45,562 nucleotides of DNA, from positions 167,664 through 213,225 of the forward strand of contig NW_014577568.1 of assembly GCF_000485595.1 (NCBI RefSeq), written 5' to 3'. The DNA comes from Priapulus caudatus. Its lineage: Eukaryota; Priapulida; Priapulimorpha; Priapulimorphida; Priapulidae. Below, piece after piece: positions 1 through 10,820 of this stretch. Within the stretch, counting starts at the first letter, position 1. Every line of letters begins with the position of its first letter. The position numbers and the translations under genes were made by a program. The notes under the pieces are model-generated. The model did not search any database. It was given only the letters and a program-made list of their open reading frames with translations, and was not told the origin of the DNA.

Positions 1-370
1 AGAGAGACAGTAAGAGAGAGACAGGAGAGAGAGAACACGCGCGCGCGAGAGAGAGAGAAAGAGAGAGAGAGACAGGAGAGAGAGAACACGCGCGCGCGCG
101 AGAGAGAGACAGTAAGAGAGAGACAGGAGAGAGAGAACACGCGCGCGCGAGAGAGAGAGACAGGAAGAGAGAGACAGGAGAGAGAGAACACGCGAGAGAG
201 AGAGAGATAGACAGTAAGAGAGAGACAGGAGAGAGAGAACACGCGCGCGAGAGACAATAAGAGAGAGAAGAGACGGAAGAAGAGCGCATGAGAGAGAGAC
301 AGTAGGAGAGGGAGAGAAGAGAGGGAAAGAAAGCGCACGCGAGAAAAAGCACGCGCGTGAGAAAGAGAGT
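1..370. repeat. GA-rich simple repeat with CG-dinucleotide runs, leader of GRL copy 1
   Basis: The sequence is almost pure purine, (GA)n with blocks of ACACGCGCGCG and GACAGGAGAGAG repeated several times at roughly 50-60 bp spacing. It runs directly into the first GRL exon. A similar GA/CG tract (about 23160-23575) precedes copy 4, and a short one precedes copy 5, so it is a shared leader of one GRL subfamily rather than random sequence. Alternating CG runs could adopt unusual DNA structures; that is inference. Confidence 0.85.
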
Positions 371-388
371 ATGATAGGTAGGGAGCCG

Positions 389-1369
389 ATGGCAGCGGTT
401 ACTACAGCAGCGACAAAAATGCAGAGGAAATGTTGGACAACGAGTGAGAACCTATCCACGCAGCAGCAGGTCAATACTGAGCCGTCCGGAACATCATTGC
501 TATGGAGAAGTTTGAGACCGCTGTTGATACAAATGAAGATGTGTGGAGTTTGGCCGTACACAAACGTTGCAGACTTCAGCGCACCAACCAGACGCTGGCG
601 TGTTTACTCTATTGTCATCGTGCTCGTGAGTGTCACCGTGCTGCTGTGGTTAATAAGACAAATAGGTGCATATGAGAGCAATGTAATATATGGACGGATA
701 ATTTTCTACACACCTATAATGCAAATCTACATACAAGTTATAGTGAACATTATAGCAGTCATGAAACGTGGACCGCAAATAAACAGATATATGTGCAGAT
801 GGGAAAACCTATGCGAAACCGACGAGGCAATAGTGAGAACGGTAGCCAAGTATTGCAAGATTATGACATCACTGTTTGTTATAGCAAACCTCCTCTTACA
901 TATCACTCTAGTTATCAACACCATTCCGCGTAATACGTCATCATTGGTAGTGTGGGTCAATGTACTTCAAGGTATTGGATTGTTGCTGACACTTTACGGT
1001 ATCTATGTTGACGGAACAGCACCGATGTATTTGTTGATTGTGTTCCTGTTAACGATTCAAAAGCAGTTTAAAACCATCGGCACTGCCATCACAAAAGAAG
1101 CTAATCTTGCAAGACATGTTGGAGAATATAGAAGAGCGCACCAGAAGCTGTGCAGACTGATTGCTGAGACTGATGAACTGTTTGGACCGATGGTTCTAAC
1201 ATACTATGTTACTGCTATCGTCAGCTCCTTACTAATGCTTTACACACTGACAGAGAAAAGCTACCAGGTGGACGGGTATTTTAGTGAAGCATACCAACTT
1301 CTATCCTTCCTGTCATACCAAGGAATGATGCTGGCGGTGAACATGATTTGTGGAGAAATCAACACACAG
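389..1369 (+). CDS. Gustatory-receptor-like (GRL, 7tm_7 family) protein, long first exon, copy 1, intact
   Basis: Open for 327 codons from the ATG at 389. An upstream in-frame ATG at 371 exists, but it is not conserved in copy 4 (ACG there), while MAAV at 389 aligns with the other copies. The N-terminal part has SLRPLLIQMKMCGVWPY and TRRWRVYS, a layout seen at the start of insect Gr proteins. Six hydrophobic segments lie near residues 73-94, 105-125, 160-178, 187-224, 266-286 and 303-322. The loop before segment five, EYRRAHQKLCRLIAETDELF, matches the family pattern. The exon ends at AACACACAG followed by GTATGT, a phase-0 donor; reading through it gives a stop within five codons. The seventh segment, normally carrying a TYxxxxxQ motif, must come from another exon, and none is evident before copy 2. 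Family knowledge suggests a chemosensory ligand-gated channel; the function here is inference. Exon 0.9, family 0.8. Confidence 0.85.
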
Positions 1370-1779
1370 GTATGTCATTATTGATTAAGGCATGCAAGAC
1401 GTCCCTGTAATCACATCGGGCTTTAGCGGATGTTTCAGTGCAAGGCCCATGTTTGCCCCCATTTGCTGCTGTTTCTTGCAGCCATACAATATATATATAT
1501 ATATATATACATATATATAACTGTATATATATATATATATACATACTATATACAATATAGACAATATAGATATAGAATATGAGAGACTTCAGTATGTGGC
1601 AAAAATACCGCTCCCAAATCGAGAAATGCAAACGCTATAAACATCAAGGGCTAATGTTGAAAGCCACCCAGTGTAGTCAATAAAAATAGATCCCAACAAC
1701 AGAAAATATGTGTGTGTGTTCAGTAGCCCTACACGGTAGTCACACACAACACAAGAGACGCCCAGACAGGACATAGAAG
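1370..1779 (+). other. Intron start and spacer between GRL copies 1 and 2, with (AT)n microsatellite
   Basis: It begins with the donor GTATGT. A strong acceptor-like sequence (TGCTGCTGTTTCTTGCAG) ends at about 1482, but what follows is an (AT)n tract (about 1490-1560), not a membrane-segment exon. Copy 3 has a similar TTTGCTGCTGCAG at about 5933-5945. I see no coding exon here. The last 100 bp before 1780 are the leader of copy 2. Confidence 0.6.
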
Positions 1780-2737
1780 ATGGCATCAATTTCAGCAGCA
1801 GCAACGATGCAGAGAGCGACTTTTTCCATGCAACAATCTAGCAATATTGACCGAGACAAGATGTCATTGCTATGGAGAAGTTTAAGACTGCTGTTGATAC
1901 AAATGAATATGTGTGGAGTTTGGCCGTACACAACCGTTAGAGACTTCATCACACCAACCAGACGCTGGCGTGTTTACTCTACTGTCAGCCCGCTCCTGAC
2001 CATTGCAATCTTTCTGTTCATGGTGTATGAGACTGGTATATTCAACCACAACGTATCATCTGGACAACTGCTCATCTGGGCGCCTCCAATACTAGGCAAA
2101 CTACAGGTTATTATTAACATCGTAGCCATCATGAGAAACCCGTCAGAAATAACAAGTTACTTGCGCAAATGGGAAAATGTATTTGCAGCCGAAAAACTAA
2201 CGGCTAGAAAGTATCTGGGTACAGTAAGATCCTGACTGCACTGTTTGTCGTTATATATCTCATTATCTACACCTTTGCATCTACTGCGTTCGTTCTCTGG
2301 CCACTTAAATCAATGCCAATAATAGCCAAAATAATTATTGGCAGTGGAATGATGGTTGTATTCTACTTTCTGTACGTTGCTGCCACAGCCCCGATATATC
2401 TGTTCCTAGTGTTCCTGCTAACACTTCAAGGGAAATTTAAAACCATCGCCACTGCCATCGCAAAGGAAACCCACCTTGCAAGACATGTTGGTGAATATAG
2501 AAGAGCGCACCAGAAGCTGTGCAGACTGATTGCTGAGACTGACGAACTGTTTGGACCGATGGTTCTAACATACTATGTTACTGCTATCGTCAGCTCCTTA
2601 CTAATGCTTTACATGGTGTCCGTGGAGAGTTACCGGTCTTTTGGTGTTCACAATATGATATACATGATGACATCTGCCTTCTCATATCAAGGCCTGATGT
2701 TTGCAATAACCTTCATTTGTGAAGACATCAACACAAG
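1780..2737 (+). pseudogene. GRL exon copy 2, two frameshifts
   Basis: It starts with an ATG aligning to copies 1 and 6 (MASISAAATMQRAT) and is closely related to copy 1; the block from about 2475 to 2610 is nearly identical to 1105-1240. The frame is lost by one missing base near 2208-2211: the upstream part stops at 2235 (TGA) and homology continues in the next frame from KILTALFVV onward. A second missing base sits just before the donor (ACACAAG|GTACGT at 2737/2738, where other copies have ACACAAAG or ACACACAG). With both bases counted, the exon would end in phase 0 like its neighbours. The surrounding sequence looks clean, so I treat it as a pseudogene, although two one-base errors cannot be excluded. 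Confidence 0.8.
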
Positions 2738-3873
2738 GTACGTCATTATTGCCTAACGTCATGTTTATTCGAAGTAACTATAATTATATTAGATTTCCCA
2801 GTGGAGGTAAGCGAGATAAGCGAGAATAAAAATGAACAGGCAAATGGTTCATTTGTCTGAGATTTTACTATAACTTCGTGAATTTTCACATTCATTTCGT
2901 TGGCTACGTGAAATGTTATATACATCTTCATCCACTGCCGCCTCATCTTACTGAAGCCATTATACTGAAGTTAATGCTAAGATAGCACTTACGACTAATC
3001 TCAAAGTTACGAGAAGGTCTGGGATCTCGTGATGTTAAGAGGAAATTTTCTAGGATTTTTCATTCTCGTAACTTTACGATGTTTCTGTCAACGGTCTACG
3101 AGTCACAGTTATTGTGAAGACTAATGTTAAGACTAATTTTGTTTTTGACAATGGGCTCCAGGAGGGTAAAACATCGGAACAGGGTAAAACAAAGATCCTC
3201 GCGCTCCGTCACCCCTTACCTACTTTCAAATTATCTTTCACCCCTTTGATTTAAGATTTTCTCGCTGACTATTTCATTTCGCATTCTGCGTGCTTGTCAA
3301 CGTCTGCCCCTCACATTTGTCACCGCTTAACTTATTATTTCCCTCTGTATTTACAACACATCATTACAGTGTTACGTTCCTAGTTGTTTCCCTTCCTCCA
3401 CCATCGAGTGCATTGCCTTCTAATCAATCACCATACTTTATTCTCTGCTTCATCATGTAGCTTCTACATCACGTCTGTTACAAAGTATAACTTGTATTTT
3501 GAAATCTCGCGTGATTCAGTACTGCACACTGACGGGCCAGTAAACAGAACACCTTCAAGCGGCCAATTTAATTATATAATTTCTCAACCAAAGAAAACAG
3601 TATAATAGCTTATGTAGGATAATATCTTGCCAATTCGCGCAAAAATTTCGCCTGATGGACCACAGTCAAAGGCTTACATATTAAACCTGGGATACAATCA
3701 AACAATTTTTTGAGAACAAAGAGAAATTGTTTGGCATGAGCATCCAGAATGATGATTGCTCGAAAGGATTTGCCATCTACTAAATATACAACAATGACAA
3801 ATGCACTGGTCACTGTTTGCGAAGATAACAGCATCTATATCCTCGAAGAAGCCAGTAGAAATAAAACATTTTT
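2738..3873. other. Non-coding spacer after GRL copy 2
   Basis: AT-rich sequence with no supportable exon. Short open frames (for example 3384-3605) have no recognisable motif. No TM7-like exon with a TYxxxxxQ motif was seen. Confidence 0.5.
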
Positions 3874-4132
3874 ACCTCTGCCAAGGAGGCTATGTTTTCG
3901 CCCCTGTTGATTTGTTTGTTGTGTTGTTTGTTGGTTTGTTTGTCTGTCAACAGGATATCTAAAAAAGATACGTACGGATTTTGATGGAATTGTTTGGACG
4001 GGTTGGTCTTGGGCCAACAACCAATCGATTAGATTCTGGTGGTGATCCGGATGCAGATCTGGATCCAGGATTTTAAAATTAAATAAAAAGATTTCGAACG
4101 CATTCAAAATTCATCAGAAAAAAAATCCTGGA
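3874..4132 (+). mobile_element. SINE/MITE-like dispersed repeat starting ACCTCTGCCAAGGAGG
   Basis: It contains CTCTGCCAAGGAGGCTATGTTTTCGCC, then (GTTT)n, then a stretch including ACGGATTTTGATGGAATT and GATTCTGGTGGTGATCCGGAT. The same order, reversed and diverged, occurs at 37532-37815, so it is a family present at least twice here. I recall similar CCTCCGCCAAGGAGGTTATG elements as widespread in marine invertebrate genomes. The right side has an inverted pair, ATCCAGGATTTT near 4061 and AAAATCCTGGAT near 4121, which could form a hairpin. The outer limits are uncertain. Confidence 0.6.
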
Positions 4133-4911
4133 TGTTTTTTCTCTCTAAATTTCTGAAAATTTCATCAAACTACATTGGGTGTACTAGCAATATGGGGGGA
4201 CTGTTATGCTGTGGCGAAAGTTTGCTATCTCCGATTGCTCCTGTTACTCAAGAGATGGGTCCATTATTACTTAATTGTTGTTATGTTGTCATGGTAACAC
4301 CCGGGACTGTTGTCCGCGGGCCTGTTAAAAGTGGGTGACATACACCCAGTTGCTATTGCTCTCAATCTGTTCGTATCTCAAAGCAGACGAGCGGGGGTTG
4401 CTAGAGGCATGGGAACAAAAACAGACGAGATTGTTGTTGGGTTGTTACGACAAGTTTGTGGTCTTAGCAGTTGAACGAGGGCTGTTTGTCAGTGACCATG
4501 TACTAGTATTTACATTGGTCTGGGGGCACTCCTTGTCCTCACCCCCTTTCCAGCTAGCTACGGCCCTGGATATGATACCAGCTTGCACGATTATGAATGA
4601 TGCATCTATTGGTGAGCACCTATGTAAACGAATCTGTATAAAGACCGCGCTGTTTGTTTCTAGTCATGCCAATGTGCTCTCCAAACGAGTCACGCAATCC
4701 GATATCAGTTGTCATCACGCAGTCCGATATCAATGTAACAATCTAGAACAGTCAGGAACGGCACAAAAAGGGGTCGAGAGCAAACATGCGAATAGAAATG
4801 CTGCTCATTAACGGAAGCAAGAATCAATGATCCAGGCTGGTTGGCTTACGGGTGCACAGCGGACGTACAAGTCAAGTCCCGCACTACACAGGACGCACGC
4901 AGACGGAGCGG
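4133..4911. other. Non-coding spacer and leader of GRL copy 3
   Basis: Two open frames (4132-4338 and 4335-4811) show no motif. The stretch around 4520-4570, with GGGGGCACTCCTTGTC and CAGCTAGCTACGGCCCTGG, looks like part of a dispersed repeat. The last 50 bp (ACACAGGACGCACGCAGACGGAGCGG) match the leader of copy 6 before 27625. Confidence 0.45.
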
Positions 4912-5887
4912 ATGACAGAAGTTGCAGCAGCGACAATGGCACGTAGAGAGTGTTGGACGTTAGAAGGCACCCCCGCAACGCAACTGCACCGTAACGCTGA
5001 CACGAACAGAAAATCACTGCTTTTGAGAAGTTTGCGAGTGCTGTTGATACAAATGAAGATATGTGGAGCTTGGCCGTACACAACTGTTGGAGACTTCAGC
5101 GCACCAAACAAATGCTTGCGTGTTTATTCTGCTGCAATCCTGCTCGGCAGCAATGCAATACTCGTAGTCTTAACAAGATACTTGTTCGTTCTCGGCATCA
5201 ACGGAATGTACGGACCCATGATTCCTAAAACACCTGTAATATGCTGCTACGTAGAAGTAGTTGCCAACATCTTACACCTCAGCAGAAGTCGATTGGAAAT
5301 CCGGAGATACGTCCGTGGATGGGAGGAGCTACTAGCGGGCGGTACGGGAGCCGTTAGAAGGGCAGCTAGATATGCGAAACTCGTCACCGTCCCGTGTGTC
5401 GCCTTCTGCGTGATTCTTGGTGTCCTAATGACGATTAACGGCTTGTTAGCGATGCCGTCAGGAACGCCGCTGCTCTTGGAGATACCGTTAGCATGTAGTA
5501 TCATGATGGTGAACCACTGGGCTTTGATTGATGCAGCAGCACTGATGTACATGCTACTAGTGCTGCTGCTCAGTATTCGAAGCCAGTTAAAAAGCATCTC
5601 AACAGCCATCGCCGAGGAAACCAATCTTGCAAGACATGTTGGTAAATATAGAAGAGTGCACCAGAAGCTATGCAGACTGATTTCTGGGACTGATGAATTG
5701 TTTGGACCGATCATTGCCACGTACTGTGCTGCTGCCATCGTCAGCTCCTTACTATTGCTCTACATGGCGTCTGTGTAGAGCTACTGGTCGGAGAGTGCAC
5801 ACAATGGAGAGTATCTGATGACAGCGTTCCAATTATACCAAGGCATGCTTATTGCACTGAGCATCGTTTGTGGACGTCAACATGAAG
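4912..5887 (+). pseudogene. GRL exon copy 3, premature stop and 2-bp deletion
   Basis: The ATG at 4912 aligns with the starts of the other copies (MTEVAAATMARRECW); the upstream in-frame ATG at 4852 is not conserved. The body has the family features LRVLLIQMKICGAWPY, NLARHVGKYRRVHQKLCRL and DELFGPII. The frame stops at TAG 5776-5778, where the other copies have a glutamate or aspartate codon after MxSV. Homology then continues in frame (SYWSESA...) until a 2-bp deletion in TGTGGACGTCAAC, where other copies read TGTGGAGAC. It ends at GAAG|GTATGT (5887/5888), again phase 0 if the deletion is counted. This is the most divergent of the full-length copies. Confidence 0.8.
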
Positions 5888-6905
5888 GTATGTGCGTGAT
5901 CACGATGATATATATGTCTGTCGACACGTTCGTTTGCTGCTGCAGGCTAATTATAATCAAGCATCCATAATAATTAGCTTCCCACTATGACTCACCGTTC
6001 ACAACTGATAACATCCCCGCAAAAACAATTTTCAAATAGCTACAGATGAAATCGCTTTCATTTCTGCAAATAGATAATAACGTATAAATATAAGCTTCAT
6101 TTCATATAGATAGTGTTTTCTCGTACTTACGTCATAGTAAAATATATCACACGGTATATAACGACATACGGATGGGTTATGTTTGTGCCACGCCACACGT
6201 AGAAGAGCATGACAGTGTTATGTCTGGCTGTATGCTATTATTTGCTAGTGCCTTACTATAACGAGTTAGACAGCAGACCATATGAGTTATACACGTCCCT
6301 TTTTTATTTCGTGACGACCATCAAAGGATTTCATTACCTTTCATATGATGAAGCAGTATGACCCTATATACAAAATATTATCTTTTACACGCTCAAATCT
6401 TGTTCGTAAGCGAGAACCACTGGCTTGAATTATCTCATAGCTGGGGGGGGATTCGCCCCCCCCCCCAGATCTCGGCCGTGGAGTGATGACAAATTATGAA
6501 ATGTGGCACATACATGGAGCAACACAATGTGAATATACCCATGAAATCTCATTACTATCTCCCAAAGAGTTTTGGAGTTATTGTCTAATTAATTATTAAT
6601 ATATATATATACCCATTATAATCCTGCTCTATGTGTAATACATATGGGGAAACTCAATTTTCGCCTTGCGCAGTAACCCTGGGTTGGAATTTTATAGATT
6701 TGGTGTAAAAAGATGAGCAAGACTTTAGGCTCTAAAGTCGTGATAGCTTGAGCGTGAAAAAACATTTCTGTAAACATATCAAGAACAAAGTACAGGGGCC
6801 GGATTCCCCCTCCCCTTTTAGGGGTAAAAACACATTTAGAGACGTATTTTTGGTCATGCATGTGTGCACCATTATATTTGAGTGCATCACAGTGGGCTGT
6901 GGCAA
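5888..6905. other. Non-coding spacer with a poly-G/poly-C hairpin
   Basis: AT-rich. At about 6441-6477 a run of eight G, then ATTCG, then eleven C (CTG...CAG) makes a near-perfect hairpin with possible G-quadruplex character. No TM7 exon was recognised after the copy 3 donor. Confidence 0.5.
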
Positions 6906-7661
6906 TTATTTTTCATTGTCGGTTGTCAATTCTGTTTCTGTGTCAGTTGTACTGTACATTTCTTCTACATGAATCAACTTTCTATCCTCCAGTAATACTT
7001 CTTTAGATATATCGTTCACTCGGACGTCCTTGACTCCGCATGTATGGTTGAAGAAAGCACAACTAGGGAAAGGCTTTTATGTGACGTGCCTTCAAGTTCC
7101 CTGTCTTGTATGTACTTGCATCATTATCATGAGTTGACTTCACCTGCTTAATGAACATCTGATTGAGTCGGGTCAACCTGTATATTTCCTTGTTGTCAAT
7201 TATTTTAGTTTTGGCCGTAGTGCAAAATATATCGTATGCTTCTGAGTATTTTGTGTCTACTGTAGTACTGGCTTGACTGATTGATGGCTTGATCAAATAC
7301 CGAGTAAAATCCTTATAACAAGAGGCGTGATATTGTACTTCGATTGCCACACAGTCTTTGTCTTGAATTTGAAGAAGAAGTTCAGTGTTCTTATTGTCTT
7401 TAACTGCCTGCTGTAAATTTGCTGTCTCTATGGTTGAACATTTGCTCAGACATTCTTTTCTTTGTTTCCGCGATATTCTACATGTGATTGTTTTATCCTT
7501 TTTACAAAGTACACATATGCTCGGTGATACATGTTGCGACCTGGCCTGACCTTTAGTTCTATAGAAACCTGTGCTTGAGCGTAGATTGTGTTTCTTCAAT
7601 GGTTGATGGCTGTCGTCATCGTCTGACTTGTCCATGTTGATGGTTGGTTCACTGGTTGATG
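6906..7661 (-). CDS. Exon 2 of a minus-strand gene of unknown function, one frameshift
   Basis: On the minus strand a pyrimidine-rich acceptor (CTCTTTCATTTTAG) precedes 7661. The exon opens in phase 1 and joins in frame to exon 1 at 20569-20377. It encodes a charged segment (DKSDDDDSHQPLKKHNLRSS), then CVLCKKD, CRISRKQRKECLSKC and EVQYHASCYKDFTRYL: paired cysteines and a HxxCY group suggesting zinc binding. I recall this arrangement from large uncharacterised invertebrate protein families but cannot give a function. The frame stops at 7063-7065 (TAG). One extra base in the CCC at 7066-7068 would explain this, since the next frame continues coherently (SCAFFNHTCGVKDVRV...) to a TAA at 6906-6908. 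It is either a recent pseudogene or a one-base error. Confidence 0.6.
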
Positions 7662-7895
7662 CTAAAATGAAAGAGACAACAGTAAAACAAAATTAGTATA
7701 TCTCAATATTTTGGATAAAATTAAATATATAAATAAGAAATAATTTAAGTCTGACTAACTGCATAATTTATAATGATTTTATGAAAAAACACTGGCCAGT
7801 GTGACAAAGCATTGTATGAAACTCTCAACCAATCTCGCAGCATTGAGAAATTTTATTCTTACTAATCATGACTTACTAATCATGAGTATTTGCAG

Positions 7896-8266
7896 AGGAA
7901 TATACGCTGTGGCTATGTGCCCGGCAGCCGGCACCCTAACCCTAACCCTTCTGTTTACTTGAGAAATCACCGCCGGAAAATTAAAAACTGCCAGGCATTT
8001 AGGAAATCGAAGACCGTGCCCGGCAGCCATCGGATATTTTCCAAGTGTCAATTGCGAGTTCGCTCGCTCAGTGACCCGAAGCTAGGAGAATTGGGCTAGT
8101 TCGAATATACAGCTCTAACGAAAATTGCTTGACATTTCTAAACAAATGTAGAATCACGTAGTACACTGTTTACTTGAGAAATCACCAAAAATTAAAAACT
8201 GCCGGGCATTTAGGAAATCGAAGACCGTGCCCGGCTGCCGGGCATATAGCCACTTCAAGGAATATA
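7896..8266. mobile_element. MITE with about 23-bp inverted ends and 9-bp target duplication
   Basis: The left end carries GTGGCTATGTGCCCGGCAGC, and the right end is its inverse with one difference (GCTGCCGGGCATATAGCCAC). The pair is flanked by AGGAATATA at 7896-7904 and again at 8258-8266, a 9-bp direct repeat. The element is about 353 bp (7905-8257). Inside, TGTTTACTTGAGAAATCACC and the following 60 bp occur twice (about 7950-8030 and 8167-8235). A short CCCTAACCCTAACCC is included. The outer 4-5 bases of the ends do not pair. Confidence 0.75.
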
Positions 8267-8548
8267 TCTTGAAATATCTACGGTTCTGAATTATTGATTA
8301 TACAATTAAGGAGGAAACAATAAAGAAAATCAGATTGTCAAAACTACATCTGGTCTAGACTGCCATAATAAGCTTTAACATTCAGGCTTAGAAATTGATC
8401 AAATGTAAATGTAACTTACCACTACTAGCTGCAAGTTGTTATTTCTTTTTCATGCTGTTAGTTAGCTTCTCAATCCTTTGTTTATCAGTAAATTGGAAAT
8501 AACAAGTGTTATGAAAACCTGGTACTAAAGGAAATGGTGAACAGAAGA

Positions 8549-8684
8549 ATTTGCATCTCACACAGATTACCTCCGACTTTAGCAGCTAGCAGCGTTACCC
8601 AGGATGTACTTTTTTGCAATTTCCGTCAGATCCCCTTCTAAATCCATCCATTTGGTAACAAATTCCAAGAAACGTGACCATGTT
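8549..8684 (-). pseudogene. Duplicate of the 3' part of exon 1, abutting the gypsy LTR
   Basis: This is about 97% identical to 20328-20464, the 3' half of exon 1 with its donor and the following intron sequence. On the minus strand it encodes RFLEFVTKWMDLEGDLTE followed by IAKKY and retains GG|GTAACG. It begins exactly at the inner edge of the LTR (AACATGGTCACG), so its 5' half is missing. It therefore has no start of its own. Confidence 0.75.
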
Positions 8685-8890
8685 TGTAAGGTTGGATCCT
8701 TACACAGTAGGTTCTCCTGGTCGTCTGGTGGAGTGAAGCACCCCGAGTCGATCCCAGGCGGTCCTTATATACGCTGGCAGCCGTGGCCTTGCCTGGCTTG
8801 CCGTGAATCTTGGGTCGAAGCCTGTATGTAAATTCTGTAGAATCCCGTAGAATGGCTTCGACTCGTATATGACGGTACAGACACCTTACA
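8685..8890 (-). repeat. 3' LTR of gypsy element A
   Basis: 206 bp, with 7-bp inverted ends TGTAAGG/CCTTACA. It matches the split right LTR over its whole length. The inner edge is adjacent to a purine-rich tract. Confidence 0.9.
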
Positions 8891-8904
8891 CTCTCCCCTT
8901 CTTC
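8891..8904 (-). other. Polypurine tract of gypsy A
   Basis: On the minus strand GAAGAAGGGGAGAG lies directly before the TGTAAGG start of the 3' LTR, the expected place for plus-strand priming in LTR elements. Confidence 0.75.
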
Positions 8905-9100
8905 GGAGCAGAGTCCCGGCGGTCAGGCTGTAATACAACCGTACTACATGCTCAATGCACTATGTACACTTTCCACAGTATTGGTATGTGCTGCTGCTAC
9001 CATTGCTCATAGCGCAACACAATCGTTCGCGCATACTGGCAGGATACTTGGTTCTTCCCCTGCCAAGTTATGCCTCTACTCGACGTATTTACATGGCCCA

Positions 9101-10251
9101 TTATTCGACCAGTTTTAGCTGGTCGATATGGCACACACGCTCTTTGTCATTAGCGTCCGCTAGAACAGCGTTCAAGGGTGACGTCATTCGCAGCACCGTA
9201 TAGGGACCCTGGAACCGAGGGGCTAGTTTCGCACTAAAGTTCTTTCGTGCATCTGGCAACGGGTGTGTCTTTAACATAACTCTGGCCCCTGGAGAGATTG
9301 TGCTGCCCCGGCGGTGGGTGTCATAATATACCTTAGCTTTAGCTGCTGCGGCCTGTTGCTTGGCCTTAATCCGCTTGTACAGCGGGTTCGAAAATCTCTC
9401 CCCCCCCCCAACTGGAGGTCAAAATAAGAACATAATTTACGTCCTAGAAAAATTTTAGCCGGCGTGTGCCCATTAGTATCATGCTTCGCGGAGTTCAACG
9501 CAAACTGCAAGTCTGACAAATGCACATCCCACGTTCTATGATCCCCAGCAACATACGACTGCAACATAGCCTTAATGTTACGGTTCACCCGCTCAACCCA
9601 ATTCGCCTGCGGCCTATATGCAGTAATCAACTTGTGCCGTATCTCCCACCGTCTGCAAACGGCCGCAAAAGCCTTGGAACGAAACTGCGCCCCATTGTCT
9701 GAGATCAGCCAGCGAGGGAGCCCAAAAATCGAACAAAACGATCTGTCCAGACTTAATGCCACATTCCTGCATGTAGCTTTCCTTAAGGGAATAAGTTGTG
9801 ACCATTTAGAAAAAAGATCCGTAATCACCAATATGTATTCGTGTCTACCATATGACAAGGGTAACGGCCCCATCAGGTCAATGGCGGGTTTTTCACCCGG
9901 GTATGACGACTCCGTCGTTCGCATAAAACCCACCTGTTTCCGATACGACGGTTTCACGACCCTACACGTCGGGCAAGCTTTCACGAAATCCCGGATACTT
10001 CTAGACATCAGGGGCCAAAAAGCGACAGTGGCTATCCTAGCTAATGTCTTCCGAAATCCAAAGTGTCCCACTGTAGGCTGAGTGTGAAAAAAACTCAACA
10101 CCCGATTACGGAACCCCACCGGAACGTAGATCCTATTCCGATGTTCCCCCTTAAGCGAAAAGGGGTATAAAGGCCCAACTCCCCCTGACAAAAATGCAAC
10201 GTGATTAGCGACAAAAGGATACAATTCCTGGGCCTGCAGCAACTCCTCCAT
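9101..10251 (-). pseudogene. Gypsy A integrase with GPY/F C-terminus, frameshifted
   Basis: From 10251 down, the product shows the HHCC zinc module (HTQPTVGHFGFRKTL ... CPTC) and then the catalytic core: AIDLMGPLP (first D), LISDNGAQF (second D) and WVERVNRNIKAML (E). The second D and the E are separated by 34 residues rather than the usual 35, because one residue is missing where the family has NGQVER. A run of C on the plus strand at about 9401-9409 shifts the frame. Beyond it, the other frame continues to a TAA at 9101-9103 and includes KLAPRFQGPYTVLR, the GPY/F module. The part is separated from the preceding PHD-like segment only by a single in-frame TAA (10252-10254). Confidence 0.85.
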
Positions 10252-10820
10252 TTAAAATCCACTAAGACTAAAACCCGACCCATCAGAGACGCCGGGGGCC
10301 ACCTCCGCCGAGGTAGTACATAATCTGCAAAAGAATTGCGGCAAACTCGACACAACCTCCGGGCGGCTACCTGAGCACAACACATGCAGCCAGCGATCAC
10401 AGCGATCACACTGTACCCATGACAATGACGCGTCTTGCGGCCGTGCACAGACCTCAGCATCACATTTATCATGGCAATAGCCTACCACCCATATACGAGC
10501 ACCCTCTGGCACCTGAGTCCTGGATAAGGCATCCGGAACAGCATTGCATTTACCCTGCCTGTAAACAACCTAGAACTTTATATCCTGTACTGACAAGACC
10601 CAGCGCAGCAGCCAACCTGCAAGCTTCTTAGATGAAAACAGCCAAGCTAAAGCGCGGTGATCACTGTAGACCGTACAAAGCATATTCTCCACGTAGGGCC
10701 TGAATTTCTGCAAGGCCCAAATAACCGCCAAACATTCTTTCTCTGTTGTACTGTAGTTGCGCTCAGCCGGTGTGAGTAACCTACTGCCGAATGCGATCGG
10801 ATTCGTAATCCCCCATCCAA
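10252..10820 (-). pseudogene. Gypsy A RNase H and PHD-like zinc finger
   Basis: Downstream of RT, the minus strand reads NPIAFGSRLLTPAERNYSTT and EKECLAVIWALQKFRPY, the RNase H core. A frameshift and stop just after the RT frame (TAG about 10821) and another TAG near 10570 break it. Then, within 10512-10252, comes CHDKC ... WVQCDRCDRWLHVLCSG ... FFCRLC. The spacing C-x2-C-x4-H-x2-C followed by C-x2-C, together with the tryptophan before the histidine, is that of a PHD finger. Its place between RNase H and integrase is unusual; in most chromatin-reading gypsy elements a chromodomain lies at the integrase C-terminus. Confidence 0.75.

Noticed and set aside
1483-1560. Possible TM7 exon after TTTCTTGCAG
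   Set aside because: The acceptor is good, but the sequence after it is an (AT)n tract with stops in phase 0 continuation and no conserved residues.
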